Positions 25,736-35,215 of a stretch of DNA of 64,000 nt are shown here, one piece after another (position 1 is the stretch's first letter; each line of letters begins with the position of its first letter). Both the position numbers and the translations under genes were made by a program. The stretch lies in NCBI RefSeq assembly GCF_947489255.1, contig NZ_CANLCY010000003.1, forward strand, positions 186,001-250,000, written 5' to 3'. This DNA comes from an uncultured Microbacterium sp. Lineage in GTDB: Bacteria; Actinomycetota; Actinomycetes; Actinomycetales; Microbacteriaceae. The notes below the pieces were generated by a model. The model had not been told where the DNA came from. It saw only the letters and a program-made list of their open reading frames with translations, and did not search any database.

Positions 25736-27277
25736 CTACTCGCAGCGCAGGTCGGGGGCGGGCACGGTGTCGTCGATGAGGTAGTCGTCGACGGCTCCGT
25801 TCACGCAGTCGTTGCCCTTGTTGTAGGCCAGGTGCCCCTCGCCGACGTAGGTGACCAGGACTCCCTGCGAGAGCTGATCGGCCAGCGCCTGGGCCTCGGC
25901 GTAGGGCGTGGCGGGGTCGCCCGTGGTGCCCAGCACGAGGATGGGCGGCGACCCCGGGGCGGTGATGGCGCCGGGCTCTCCGGTGGGCGGCGCCGGCCAC
26001 GAGGCGCACGCGTCGGGACCGACCCAGTAGGGCGCGACGACCGGAGCCTTCTGCTCCAGCTCCTGTTGCAGCGACGCCTCGTCGGCATCGTCTTCGCGAG
26101 GGTAGTCGACGCAGTTGTATGCGCGCAGGGCCTGCATGGTGTTGTCGGTGTACTGCCCGTCGACGCGGCCGTTGTAGAAGTCGGCGAGCTGGAAGGCGAC
26201 GGAGGCGTCGCCGTTCTGCACGTCGGCGAGGGCCACGCGCAGGTAGGGCCAGTTCTCGTCGCTGTAGAGCGCGGCGATGATGGCTGTGAGCAGCGAGTCG
26301 GCGCCGAGGAGGCGCCCGTCGGCGCCCCTGAGAGGGCGCGAGTCGGCGCGGGCGAGCATGGACGCCACGTCATCCATCGCGTCGTCGACCGATCCCGAGA
26401 AGGGACAGTCCGAGGCGCGGAGGCAATCGGCCATGAACGCACGCAGCGCGTTCTCGAAGCCGACCGCCTGCGCGATCCCGCTGTCGCTGCCGGCCAGGCT
26501 CGGATCGATGCCTCCGTCGAGCACCATGCGCCCGACGCGTTCCGGGAACAGCCCGGCATACGTCGCGCCGAGCAGGGAGCCGTACGAGAAACCGAGATAG
26601 CTGAGCTTCTCGTCACCGAGCACGGCCCGCAGCAGATCCATGTCTCGCGCCGCGTTCTCCGTGGAGATGTAGGGCAGGATGCCGTCGCTCCCGGCCTCGC
26701 AGGCCTTCGCGAAGTCCGCCTGCCGCTGCTCGAGGGCCGCGTTGCGTTCGTCGCTGCCGCGCTTTCCCGGCGGGATGTCGTACAGGTAGGCATCCATCCC
26801 GGCGGAGTCGTAGCACGACACCGCCGTCGACTGGCCGACGCCCCGGGGGTCGAACCCGATCACGTCGAAGGACCGCGTGAGCGCCTCGTCGGCGACGAGC
26901 GACAACGAGTCCCGGACGGTGTCGACGCCGCTCACGCCCGGGCCGCCCGGGTTGGTCAGCAGCGACCCGAGCGGTTCGCCGGAGGTCGCGCGATGCCGGA
27001 TGACGGCGAGTTGCAGGTCACCCGCCGACGGGTCGGAGTAATCGCGCGGAGCGGTGACGGTGGTGCAGTCGAAGCCGGCGCTGCCGCATGCGGTCCAGGT
27101 CAGCGTCTGCCCGTAGTAGGGCAGGAGGGCGGAATCGATGCCCTCGGTCTGCGGTGCGAGGGAGCGGCCTCCGTCGGGGGCCATCGGCGGTATCTGCGCG
27201 TACAGACAGCCCGTGAGCGCCAGCGCGACGCCCGCGAGGCCCGCGACCAGGGCGGTCAGGCGCCGTCGCACGCTCAC
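25736..27277 (-). CDS. Secreted alpha/beta-hydrolase lipoprotein, tripeptidyl-aminopeptidase type
   Basis: 513 residues. Signal peptide with lipobox LTGC (Cys24), then an alpha/beta-hydrolase domain: [14 protein letters not shown] (oxyanion region), [13 protein letters not shown], nucleophile Ser in [10 protein letters not shown], Asp in [13 protein letters not shown] and His near the end in [10 protein letters not shown]. This order and the TAP-like C-terminal domain match actinobacterial proline-iminopeptidase/tripeptidyl-peptidase lipoproteins. The GTG start overlaps the stop of holB (GTGA), so it is translated with the replication genes upstream, a pairing also seen in other actinobacteria. 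Confidence 0.9.
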   Translation of the reverse strand: MSVRRRLTALVAGLAGVALALTGCLYAQIPPMAPDGGRSLAPQTEGIDSALLPYYGQTLTWTACGSAGFDCTTVTAPRDYSDPSAGDLQLAVIRHRATSGEPLGSLLTNPGGPGVSGVDTVRDSLSLVADEALTRSFDVIGFDPRGVGQSTAVSCYDSAGMDAYLYDIPPGKRGSDERNAALEQRQADFAKACEAGSDGILPYISTENAARDMDLLRAVLGDEKLSYLGFSYGSLLGATYAGLFPERVGRMVLDGGIDPSLAGSDSGIAQAVGFENALRAFMADCLRASDCPFSGSVDDAMDDVASMLARADSRPLRGADGRLLGADSLLTAIIAALYSDENWPYLRVALADVQNGDASVAFQLADFYNGRVDGQYTDNTMQALRAYNCVDYPREDDADEASLQQELEQKAPVVAPYWVGPDACASWPAPPTGEPGAITAPGSPPILVLGTTGDPATPYAEAQALADQLSQGVLVTYVGEGHLAYNKGNDCVNGAVDDYLIDDTVPAPDLRCE

Positions 27278-28452
27278 GGCGCGGATCCGTTCGCCACGGT
27301 GATCATGAGACTCTCCAGGGCGAGGAGCGGTGCCGCGTTCTGTTCGAGGTTGCGGCGCGTCACGGAGATGCGATCGAGGACCCCGAGGGTGCGTGCCGGG
27401 GTCCATTGCGTCGCCAGCGCGCGCAGAGCGTCGAGGCGCTCGACGTTGACCAGGTCGGCTTCGCGGCCGTACTGCACCATCACGACGTCGCGGAACAGCG
27501 ACTGCAGATCGGTGAGCACCCGATCGATCCCGTCGCGCAGGCTCCGCGTGGCCCGGCGCTTCTGATCGTCTTCGAGGGCGTTCACCTGCCCGCGCACCGA
27601 CGGGGGGACCGCGGCCCCCTCTGCCACGCCCAGCATGCGGAGCAGCGCCCGTCGCTCCTCCTCGTCGCGGGTGGCGGTGAGCGCCTTCGCGTCGTCGGTC
27701 GCCAGACGCACGATCTGCCCGGCGACCTCGACCGCGTCGCCGATCCCCCGCACGGCCAGCACCGCCGCCAGTGTCTCGGCGCGGCGCGCCCGGGCGTCGT
27801 CGTCGGTGGCGAGACGCTGCGCCATGCCGATGTGACGCTGCGCGTGACGGGCCGATTCTTCGGCGACGTCGGGCGTGACCCCTGTGCGTTCGACGATGAG
27901 ACCCGCGACGTCGGCCACGGAAGGCTCGCGGAGCCGCAGGACCCGGACGCGCGAACGGATGGTGGGGAGGAGATCGGCGTCGCTCGGCGCGCAGAGCACC
28001 CAGACGGTCTTCTCGGGCGGCTCTTCGAGAGCCTTCAGCAGAACGTTCGACGTGCGCTCGGCCATGCGGTCGGCGTCTTCGACGACGATCACGCGGTGTC
28101 GGCCGAGCGAGGGCGCGAAGGAGGCCCGCTCGACGAGACGGCGTGCCTCGTCGATACGGATGACGACCTGTTCCGTCCGCAGAGCCGTGAGATCGGGGTG
28201 CGTGCGCGCGAGCACCTGATGCTGCGCCCGCTCGTCGCCGGGATCGGCGATGAGCTCCGCCGCGAACGCGTAGGCGAGAGTCGATCGCCCCGAACCGGGC
28301 GGACCGGTGATGAGCCACGCATGGGCGAGGGCGGACGGGTCGGATGCCGCGTGGCGCAGGCTCGCGACGGCCTCGTCCTGACCCCACACGGCGTCCCACG
28401 GGAAGGGGGCCGCGCCGGCGGCCCGCGGAGACGGCTCGAGCGCGACGGACAT
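27274..28452 (-). CDS. holB: DNA polymerase III delta' subunit
   Basis: Clamp-loader subunit, 392 residues. AAA+ fold with FPWDAVWGQDEAVASLRHA, HAWLITGPPGSGRST, VIVVEDADRMAERTSNVLLKALEEPP and an SRV..RLRE sensor region. The Walker A lysine is replaced by Arg (GPPGSGRST), consistent with delta' not being the ATP-hydrolysing subunit. Downstream of tmk (65 bp) and overlapping the hydrolase gene. The order topA-tmk-holB is conserved in actinobacteria. Confidence 0.93.
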   Translation of the reverse strand: MSVALEPSPRAAGAAPFPWDAVWGQDEAVASLRHAASDPSALAHAWLITGPPGSGRSTLAYAFAAELIADPGDERAQHQVLARTHPDLTALRTEQVVIRIDEARRLVERASFAPSLGRHRVIVVEDADRMAERTSNVLLKALEEPPEKTVWVLCAPSDADLLPTIRSRVRVLRLREPSVADVAGLIVERTGVTPDVAEESARHAQRHIGMAQRLATDDDARARRAETLAAVLAVRGIGDAVEVAGQIVRLATDDAKALTATRDEEERRALLRMLGVAEGAAVPPSVRGQVNALEDDQKRRATRSLRDGIDRVLTDLQSLFRDVVMVQYGREADLVNVERLDALRALATQWTPARTLGVLDRISVTRRNLEQNAAPLLALESLMITVANGSAP

Positions 28453-28517
28453 GGGTTCCAGCCTAATCCCGGGGTCCGACACCGCCGCTGAGCATCGGCT
28501 GTCGGTGCACGTCCGGC

Positions 28518-29192
28518 TCAGCGCAGGCGTTCGGCGACCGCTTCCCGCACCCGCGCGGCCAGGATCTCCGGCGCCTGGGTCGCGTCGAGCACGAGGAAGC
28601 GTTCGGGCTCGCGTTGCGCGAGCGCCAGGAAGCCCGCGCGGACCCGCGCGTGGAAGTCGCTCTTCTCCGCCTCGAGCCGGTCGAAGGGCTTGTCGGCGGC
28701 ATCGAGCCGTCGCCGGGCCGCCGTCGGGTCGAGGTCGAGCAGCACGGTCAGGTCGGGAAGCAGGCCCCCCGTCGCCCACAGCGACAGCGCGCGCACGTCG
28801 TCGGCGTCGAGTACGCGGCCCGCTCCCTGGTAGGCGACCGACGAATCGAGGTACCGATCCTGGATGACGACGTCACCACGGGCGATGGCGGGCTGGACGA
28901 CGGTCTCCACGTGATGCGCGCGATCGGCGGCGTACAGCAGCGCTTCCGCGCGAGCGGCGATGTGACCGCGGTGGTGCAGGACGATCTCCCGGATCCGCAC
29001 GCCCACCTCGGTGCCTCCCGGCTCGCGGGTACGAACGACGTCGCGACCGTCGGCCGCGAGCCACTCCTCCAGCATCGACGCCTGGGTGGTCTTGCCGGCG
29101 CCGTCTCCCCCTTCGAAGGTGACGAAGAGCCCCGGACCCCCGGCCGGTGCCGCCCGTGGGGCGTGCAGCGGCCGGGATTCGAGACCGGTCAC
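28518..29192 (-). CDS. tmk: Thymidylate kinase
   Basis: Phosphorylates dTMP to dTDP. 224 residues; P-loop FVTFEGGDGAGKTTQ near residue 25, the TREPGGTEVG motif, and DRYLDSSVAYQGAGR. The first ~20 residues (MTGLESRPLHAPRAAPAGG) are extra relative to most Tmk proteins, so a later start is possible, but GTG 29192 overlaps the topA stop (GTGA), which supports coupling. Confidence 0.95.
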   Translation of the reverse strand: MTGLESRPLHAPRAAPAGGPGLFVTFEGGDGAGKTTQASMLEEWLAADGRDVVRTREPGGTEVGVRIREIVLHHRGHIAARAEALLYAADRAHHVETVVQPAIARGDVVIQDRYLDSSVAYQGAGRVLDADDVRALSLWATGGLLPDLTVLLDLDPTAARRRLDAADKPFDRLEAEKSDFHARVRAGFLALAQREPERFLVLDATQAPEILAARVREAVAERLR

Positions 29193-32170
29193 GAGTTCTT
29201 CGCCGGGGCCTTGCGGGTGGTCGAGGTGGTCTTGGCTGCCGCGGTCTTGGCGGCCGTCGTCCGTGTCGTCGCCGTCTTGGTCGCGGTGGTCTTGGACGCA
29301 GCCGTCTTCGTCGCCGTCGCCTTGGCCGCCGCCGTCTTCGTCGCCGTCGCCTTGGTCGCCGCCGTCTTCGTGGCGGTCGTCTTGGCTGCCGCCGTCTTCG
29401 TCGCCGTCGCCTTGGTCGCCGCCGTCTTCGTGGCGGTCGTCTTGGCTGCCGTCGTCTTGGCGGCGGTCGTCTTCGCCGCCGTCTTCGTGGTGGCCGTCTT
29501 CCGCGCGGTGGTCGTCTTCTTGGGCGCCGGGCCCTTGGCCCGCTTGTCGGCGATCAGCTCGACCGCGCGCTCGAACGTGATCTCCATGGCGTTCTCACCG
29601 CGGGGAACGGTGGCGTTCGTCTCGCCGTCGGTGACGTAGGGGCCGAATCGGCCGTCCTTCAGCTTGATGGGCTTGCCGCTCACCGGGTCGGCGTCGAACT
29701 CCTTCAGCGCGCTCGAGGCGCGACGCGCGCCGTACTTCGGCTCGGCGTACTTCGCGAGCGCCTCCTCGAGCGTGATGTCGAAGATCTGCTGCTCGTTGTC
29801 GAGCGACCGCGAATCGGTGCCCTTCTTCAGGTACGGGCCGAATCGCCCGTTCTGAGCGGTGATCTCGTCGCCGGTCGCCGGATCGGCACCGATGACGCGC
29901 GGGAGGGAGAGCAACTGCAGAGCCGCGTCGAGTTCGATCGTGTCGACCGACATCGACCGGAAGAGCGATGCCGTACGGGGCTTCGGGGCGGCTTCCTTCT
30001 TCGCGCCGCGCTTCTTCGGGGCCTCGACGACCTCGCCCGTGGCCTGGTCGACCTCTTCGGGTTCCTCGGCGTCGACCTCCTGCACGTAGGGTCCGAAGCG
30101 ACCGTCCTTGACGACGACGAGCTTGCCGTTCTCGGGGTTCTCCCCCAGCACGCGATCGCCGGCGACCGGCGCCTCGATCAGCTCCCGCGCCTTGTCGGGG
30201 GTGAGCTCGTCGGGTGCGAGGTCCTCGGGGATGTTCACGATCCGCGGCTTGGCATCGGCGTCCGCCGCGGGATCGGTGACCTCGAGGTAGGGACCGTACT
30301 TGCCGAACCGCAGCACGGCCGTGTCGGTGATACGCGTCGAGTTGAGCTCGCGCGCGTCGATCTCGCCGAGGTTGTCGACGATGTGGCGAAGGCCGACCTG
30401 CTTCTCCGAACCGAAGTAGAACGACTTGAGCCACTCGGTCCGGCGCTGCTCCCCGCGGGCGATCGCGTCGAGGTCGTCTTCGAGCGCCGCCGTGAAGTCG
30501 TAGTCGACGAGGTCGGCGAAGTGCTCTTCGAGCAGTCGCACCACGCTGAAGGCGAGCCAGCTCGGAACGAGCGCCTGGCCCCGCTTGGTGACGTAGCCGC
30601 GATCGAGGATGACGCCGATGATGCTCGCGAAGGTCGACGGGCGACCGATGCCCTTCTCCTCCAGCGCCTTCACCAGGCTCGCCTCGGTGTAGCGCGGCTT
30701 GGGAGAGGTGCTGTGCCCCTTGGGCTCGACATCGCTCATCGCCAGTTCGTCGCCCACGGCGACGGCGGGCAGCGACTGGTCGGCGTCGTCGTCGTTGCGC
30801 TTCTCGTCTGCGCCCTCTTCGTACGCCTCGAGGAAGCCCTTGAAGGTGTAGACGGTTCCGGATGCCGTGAACTCGGCGACCTGCGCCGCGGCCCGCACCG
30901 TGAGGGTGACGGTCGTCGTCTCGTACTTGGCATCCGCCATCTGGCTGGCGACGGTGCGCTTCCAGATGAGGTCGTAGAGCTTCTGCTCGTCGCGGTCCAG
31001 CGACGACGCGAGCGAGGCGGGCGTGCGGAAGGTCTCGCCCGAGGGGCGGATGGCCTCGTGCGCCTCCTGCGCGTTCTTCGACTTGCTCTTGTAGACGCGG
31101 GGGTTCGCGGGAACCGCCTTGTCGCCGTACAGAGCCACGGCCTGCGCGCGGGCGGCCGAGATCGCCTGCCCCGACAGCGCGACCGAGTCGGTACGCATAT
31201 AGGTGATGAAGCCCTTCTCGTACAGACGCTGTGCGACGCCCATGGCGTGCTTCGCGCTCATCGAGAGCTTGCGGCCGGCTTCCTGCTGCATGGTCGAGGT
31301 CGTGAACGGAGCACGAGGACTGCGCGTGCCCGGCTTCGCCTCGACCTTCGACACCGTGGCGCGCCCCGCGGCGGTGATCGCGTCGGCCAGCGAGCGAGCA
31401 GCAGACTCGTCGAGGACGACGACGGCCTTCTTGAGCTGACCGTTGTCGTCGTAGTCTCCACCGCGGGCGATGGGGGCTCCGTCGAGACGGTTCAGTCGCG
31501 TGGTGAACGACGAGCCCGACTGCGACGCGAGTGCCTCGACATCCCAGTACGACGCCGAGACGAACGCCATGCGCTCGCGCTCACGCTCGACGACCATGCG
31601 CGTGGCGGCGGACTGCACGCGGCCGGCGCTGAGCGCCGTTCCCTCGCGTCCGGAACCGACCTTGCGCCAGAGCACCGGCGAGACGTCCCATCCGTAGAGA
31701 CGGTCGAGGACGCGGCGCGTCTCCTGAGCGTCGACGAGCGAGACATCGAGGTCTCGCGTGTGCTCCGCGGCGTCGCGGATGGCGTCCTTGGTGATCTCGT
31801 GGAAGATCATGCGGCGGACGGGGACCTTGGGCTTGAGGACCTCGAGCAGGTGCCACGCGATGGCTTCGCCTTCGCGGTCACCATCAGTGGCGAGCAGGAC
31901 TTCGTCGGCGGTCTTCAGCGCGCGCTTGAGCTCGGCGACCGTCTTCGTCTTGCGGTCGTTGACCACGTAGAAGGGGTCGAAGTCGTTCTCGACGTCGATG
32001 GAGTACTTGCCGTACGCCGCCTTCTTGTCGGCCGGGATCTCCTTCTTCGACGCGAGGTCGCGAATGTGACCGACCGAGCTGAGCACCTCGTAGTCGTCGC
32101 CGAGGTATCCCTGGATCGACTTCATCTTCGTCGGGGACTCGACGATGACGAGCTTCTTTCCGTTTGCCAC
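29189..32170 (-). CDS. topA: DNA topoisomerase I
   Basis: Type IA topoisomerase that relaxes negative supercoils, 993 residues. N-terminal TOPRIM domain (KKLVIVESPTKMKSIQGYL), DGDREGEAIAWHLL, the active-site tyrosine in GFITYMRTDSVALS, and several C-terminal repeats ending in KDGRFGPYV. No four-cysteine zinc fingers are present; instead the last ~110 residues are a Lys/Thr/Ala tail built from KTAATKATATKTAAAK-like repeats, as known for lysine-rich tails of actinobacterial TopA that help processivity. GTG 32170 follows GAAAGGACCCCA; a longer frame starts at 32203 without a site. Confidence 0.95.
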   Translation of the reverse strand: MANGKKLVIVESPTKMKSIQGYLGDDYEVLSSVGHIRDLASKKEIPADKKAAYGKYSIDVENDFDPFYVVNDRKTKTVAELKRALKTADEVLLATDGDREGEAIAWHLLEVLKPKVPVRRMIFHEITKDAIRDAAEHTRDLDVSLVDAQETRRVLDRLYGWDVSPVLWRKVGSGREGTALSAGRVQSAATRMVVERERERMAFVSASYWDVEALASQSGSSFTTRLNRLDGAPIARGGDYDDNGQLKKAVVVLDESAARSLADAITAAGRATVSKVEAKPGTRSPRAPFTTSTMQQEAGRKLSMSAKHAMGVAQRLYEKGFITYMRTDSVALSGQAISAARAQAVALYGDKAVPANPRVYKSKSKNAQEAHEAIRPSGETFRTPASLASSLDRDEQKLYDLIWKRTVASQMADAKYETTTVTLTVRAAAQVAEFTASGTVYTFKGFLEAYEEGADEKRNDDDADQSLPAVAVGDELAMSDVEPKGHSTSPKPRYTEASLVKALEEKGIGRPSTFASIIGVILDRGYVTKRGQALVPSWLAFSVVRLLEEHFADLVDYDFTAALEDDLDAIARGEQRRTEWLKSFYFGSEKQVGLRHIVDNLGEIDARELNSTRITDTAVLRFGKYGPYLEVTDPAADADAKPRIVNIPEDLAPDELTPDKARELIEAPVAGDRVLGENPENGKLVVVKDGRFGPYVQEVDAEEPEEVDQATGEVVEAPKKRGAKKEAAPKPRTASLFRSMSVDTIELDAALQLLSLPRVIGADPATGDEITAQNGRFGPYLKKGTDSRSLDNEQQIFDITLEEALAKYAEPKYGARRASSALKEFDADPVSGKPIKLKDGRFGPYVTDGETNATVPRGENAMEITFERAVELIADKRAKGPAPKKTTTARKTATTKTAAKTTAAKTTAAKTTATKTAATKATATKTAAAKTTATKTAATKATATKTAAAKATATKTAASKTTATKTATTRTTAAKTAAAKTTSTTRKAPAKNS
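29218..29530. repeat. Tandem DNA repeats encoding the TopA lysine-rich tail
   Basis: Short units of the form GCCGTCTTCGTCGCCGTCGC and variants repeat many times within the topA 3' end, encoding alternating Lys and Ala/Thr residues. The units are near-identical in DNA as well as in protein, so slippage could change the tail length between strains. Confidence 0.85.
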
Positions 32171-32230
32171 TGGGGTCCTTTCTTCGATGCACACCATACA
32201 CACGCCTCCCTGTTCGGGTTCCGGGAGGTC

Positions 32231-32560
32231 TCACGGGCTCGAGACATCGGGAGGTCCGGCTCGCGAGCGCGCATCGAGGGGCACTCCACCGTACGCCCCG
32301 GCGACGGTGACCGTGGCGATCAGGCCGTCGACATGGCACTCCGTCAGCTCCCACCCGGCTGCGGCGGTCACCCGCGCCGCCGCGTCGCACGGGTAGCCGC
32401 TCACCGCGCCACTGGCCGTATCGGCCGCCGCGAGGGCAGCCGCATCCGCCGTGCCGGCCACCCGCCGCGCCGTCAACGCGGCCCCACCGACCGCTGCCAC
32501 CGCCACCGCCATACCGGCGACGACCGTCAGCACACCGACGGTCGACACGCTGCCCGCCAT
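32231..32560 (-). CDS. Rv3654c-like TadE-family secreted pseudopilin
   Basis: 109 residues. Short N-terminus, one hydrophobic segment (STVGVLTVVAGMAVAVAAVGGAALTA) followed by a small extracytoplasmic domain with two cysteines (YPCDAAARV and LTECHVDG), the layout of the helicase/secretion-neighbourhood TadE-like proteins of actinobacteria (Rv3654c type). Its ATG overlaps the stop of the TadE gene upstream by one base. Last gene of the small Tad operon. Confidence 0.82.
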   Translation of the reverse strand: MAGSVSTVGVLTVVAGMAVAVAAVGGAALTARRVAGTADAAALAAADTASGAVSGYPCDAAARVTAAAGWELTECHVDGLIATVTVAGAYGGVPLDARSRAGPPDVSSP

Positions 32561-33042
32561 CAGCGGCCACCGTCGAGCGCGCAGGCGCGCGCCGCGGCCG
32601 GCGGGAGGGGGAGGGCGAGCGGAACCGAACGGGTCGCAGACGTCGACACGCACACGAGACCACCGTCGTGCGTCACGGTCATCGAGCCGCCGGCTGCGGC
32701 GAGCGCTGCCGACGCTCCGACGTCGTCTCCACGGCCGAGGAGCCGAGCGCCCTCGGTCGCCGCGTGCTGCAGACGCAGCGTGGTCGCGGCGGTGCCGAGC
32801 ACCCCCACTCCCAGCGCCAGGACGATCAGCACGGCCGGGAGGGTCACGGCGAACTCCGCCGTGACCGCGCCCCGGTCGCCGAGCCGCACGCGCGAGGCGG
32901 CCGTGGCAGCCGACTCGCCCAGCCGCGAGTGCGAGGCCGCGCCAACGGCCCGGAGGCCTAGCCGCGCGCGCGAGGCGGCACCCACTCTCCGAAGGCACCG
33001 CCGCGAGCGCGCGACGGCGCCCGACCGACACCACCGCGTCAC
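32560..33042 (-). CDS. TadE-family pilus assembly protein
   Basis: 160 residues. After a long basic N-terminus (about 55 residues, many Arg) comes the TadE motif DRGAVTAEFAVTLPAVLIVLALGVGVLG, with the glutamate five residues into the hydrophobic helix as in prepilins. The long basic leader is unusual; the true start could be nearer the motif (no good site seen), but GTG 33042 overlaps the preceding stop (GTGA), which favours coupling. Part of the five-gene Tad operon. Confidence 0.85.
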   Translation of the reverse strand: MTRWCRSGAVARSRRCLRRVGAASRARLGLRAVGAASHSRLGESAATAASRVRLGDRGAVTAEFAVTLPAVLIVLALGVGVLGTAATTLRLQHAATEGARLLGRGDDVGASAALAAAGGSMTVTHDGGLVCVSTSATRSVPLALPLPPAAARACALDGGR

Positions 33043-33275
33043 TGCACCGTGAGCGCGCGGCGCACGAGGTCGGTCAGGATGCCGCGCACCTCGTCGCTGC
33101 GCATGATGACGACCAGCAGCCCGGCGAAGGCCACGGCCGCCATCGTTGCGATGGCGTACTCCGCGGTGGCGGCGCCGCGCTCGTCGAGGAACGCTCGGCG
33201 CGCGCGGGCGCCGGTGAGCAGGGGGAACGACGAGGGGTCGTGGACGAACGGGGCGCGAGGATCGAGGTCGGACAT
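33039..33275 (-). CDS. DUF4244 protein, Flp-type pilin candidate
   Basis: 78 residues. ERGAATAEYAIATMAAVAFAGLLVVIM is a classic prepilin-like motif (Glu at the fifth position of the helix), as in Flp pilins and Rv3656c. By position between the F-domain protein and TadE it is the likely major pilin. ATG preceded by AGGAGACCCC. Confidence 0.88.
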   Translation of the reverse strand: MSDLDPRAPFVHDPSSFPLLTGARARRAFLDERGAATAEYAIATMAAVAFAGLLVVIMRSDEVRGILTDLVRRALTVQ

Positions 33276-33317
33276 GGGGTCTCCTTCATGTTGGGGTGTT
33301 CGGGATCGATGAAGCGG

Positions 33318-34190
33318 TCACGGGAGGACGCCGGAGCGCAGCAGGCCGAGCACGATCGGTGCGACGGCGAGCAGGAGGAAAGCGGGCAAGGTGCACGCTC
33401 CGAGCGGGAGGAGCAGACGCGTCGACAGGCGTGCCGCCGCCTCCCGCCCCTCGGTGCGAGCCCGGTGCCGGGACGCCCAGGCGTCGGCGCGAAGCAGCTC
33501 TGCGGCGGGGACGCCGGCTCGCAGCGCCAGATCGAGCGTCTCGTGGATGGCGGGCGCCCCTGAGTCGCCGGGGCTGCGCGCACGGCGGGCGATCACCGCG
33601 CGCGCACGCTCGGGAGACGCGCCCGCCGAGAGCGCGACCGCCCACAGCTCGGCCTCGAGTCCCGGCACCCTCGCGGACGGACGCGCCGACCGCGCCAGCC
33701 TCCTCGACCACACGTGTGCCCCGGCGACCAGGGCGACCCCGCCGACCAAGCACACGCGCCCGAGGGGATCGCCGAGGAGCATGCCGAGGGGATCGGCTCC
33801 GAGAAGCGCGCCGAGGGGCACACCCGCCGCGGGAAGCCAACCGAGCAGGCGCGCCGTCGCGAGCGGCTCGGCCAGCGCGACGCGCACCTCGGAGGCCACT
33901 TCGGCCGCGTCGCGCAGAGCGCCCGCCACGGAACGGAGCGTCTCCGCCAAGGGAGCCCCCGTCTCGACGGCGACGCTGTAGACGGCCGCGATGTCGACCC
34001 AGGCCCCGCCCGCCGCGGTCAGCACGGCGCCGACGTCCTCACCCCGGTCAGCGGCCCGGGCCGCGGCTCCCGCGGTGGGGTCTCCTCCCTCCGCCAGGTG
34101 CCGCCACGCGAGAGCGGGCGAAGCTCCGCCCCCGAGCAGGACGGCAAGACGCACCACGGTCGCGTAAGGGTCTGTTCTCGGGGCCGTCAC
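33318..34190 (-). CDS. Type II secretion F-domain protein (TadC-like)
   Basis: Membrane platform protein of the Tad machine, 290 residues, with hydrophobic segments near 125-165 and at the C-terminus (LLLPLGACTLPAFLLLAVAPIVLGLL) and an F-domain between (YSVAVETGAPLAETLRSVAGALRDA). Mycobacteria have two such genes (Rv3658c and Rv3657c); here only one is present. Start GTG 34190 overlaps the cpaF stop. Confidence 0.85.
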   Translation of the reverse strand: MTAPRTDPYATVVRLAVLLGGGASPALAWRHLAEGGDPTAGAAARAADRGEDVGAVLTAAGGAWVDIAAVYSVAVETGAPLAETLRSVAGALRDAAEVASEVRVALAEPLATARLLGWLPAAGVPLGALLGADPLGMLLGDPLGRVCLVGGVALVAGAHVWSRRLARSARPSARVPGLEAELWAVALSAGASPERARAVIARRARSPGDSGAPAIHETLDLALRAGVPAAELLRADAWASRHRARTEGREAAARLSTRLLLPLGACTLPAFLLLAVAPIVLGLLRSGVLP

Positions 34191-35215
34191 GACCACTCCT
34201 CCGGCTGGATGACGAGTCGGCCGTTGCGGATGACCGGCCTCCCCCACGCGGTCACGCGCCGGGGCCCGTCCGATCGGTCGACGTGGACCACCGCGCCGAC
34301 CGCGCTCACCACCTGCCGCGCCGTGGTCACGGCATCCATTCCGGAGAGCGCACCCAGCGCCTCCAGGCGCGTCGCGACGTCGGCGAGGCCGCTCGCGTGG
34401 AGCGTGCCGGCTCCCCCGTCGTGTCCGGTGTTCAACGCCATGAGGAGCTCGCGCAGCTCTTCGCCGCGGCACTCCCCCAGCACGAGGCGATCGGGGCGCA
34501 TGCGCAACGCCTCGCGGAGGAGTCGTGCGAGGGTGATGCCGCCGGCTCCCTCGATGTTCGCCTGGCGCGCCTCGAGCGCGACGTGATGGGGATGCGCGGG
34601 ACGCAGCTCGGCCACCTCCTCGATGGTGATGATGCGTTGCGTGGTGGGGACTCGGGCCAGGAGGGCGGAGAGAAGAGTGGTCTTACCCGCACCCGTCGCC
34701 CCCGTGATGAGCAGGTTCTGCCGTCGGTCCACGAAGTCCTCGAGGCGTTCGCGCTGAACCTCGGACAGCATCCCGGTCCGCTCCAACAGCGCGAGGTCGG
34801 GAGTGTCCCACCGGGGGACGCGCACCGAGATGGTCGTTCCGCGGGTGGCGACCGGCGCGAGCACCGCGTGCACGCGCACGCCCCGCTCCAACCGCACGTC
34901 GACGCACGGGGAGGCGTCGTCGAGATGGCGACCGCCCCGCGCGATCAGGCGCACCGCCAGACGCCGCACCTCCGTTTCACTCGCCCGCCAGGACGCCACC
35001 CGTTCGATCCCGGCGCCGCGGTCGACGAAGAGCCCGTGCTCTCCGTTGATGAAGAGGTCGGTGACGAGAGGGTCGTCGAGGAAGGGCCGGAGGAATGTCA
35101 GCGCGGCATCGTCATCGGCCCCGTCGTCGGCGCGACCCGGATCCGCCGGCCGGGACGCGGCCGGGGCGGTCGATGCGAGGGAAGGAAAGGATGCCACGAC
35201 CACGACGGTAGGCAT
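34187..35215 (-). CDS. TadA/CpaF-family pilus assembly ATPase
   Basis: 342 residues, cytoplasmic ATPase powering Tad pilus assembly. Walker A ITGATGAGKTTLLS near 175, Asp box TIEEVAELR, Walker B DRLVLGECRGEE, and His box NTGHDGGAGTLHA are intact. The N-terminal region is shorter than in Caulobacter CpaF. First gene of the operon; its start is about 90 bases downstream of a minus-strand terminator hairpin. There is no septum-site (Ssd) gene upstream as in mycobacteria. Confidence 0.92.
   Translation of the reverse strand: MPTVVVVASFPSLASTAPAASRPADPGRADDGADDDAALTFLRPFLDDPLVTDLFINGEHGLFVDRGAGIERVASWRASETEVRRLAVRLIARGGRHLDDASPCVDVRLERGVRVHAVLAPVATRGTTISVRVPRWDTPDLALLERTGMLSEVQRERLEDFVDRRQNLLITGATGAGKTTLLSALLARVPTTQRIITIEEVAELRPAHPHHVALEARQANIEGAGGITLARLLREALRMRPDRLVLGECRGEELRELLMALNTGHDGGAGTLHASGLADVATRLEALGALSGMDAVTTARQVVSAVGAVVHVDRSDGPRRVTAWGRPVIRNGRLVIQPEEWS

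Noticed and set aside
29218..29530. Repeat element or mobile sequence in topA
   Set aside because: The repeats keep the reading frame and encode the known type of lysine-rich tail, so they are coding.
29147..33052. 1301-residue open frame on the + strand
   Set aside because: It runs antisense across topA and the Tad genes, is Arg/Gly-rich low-complexity, and has no start context or domain; a GC-rich shadow.
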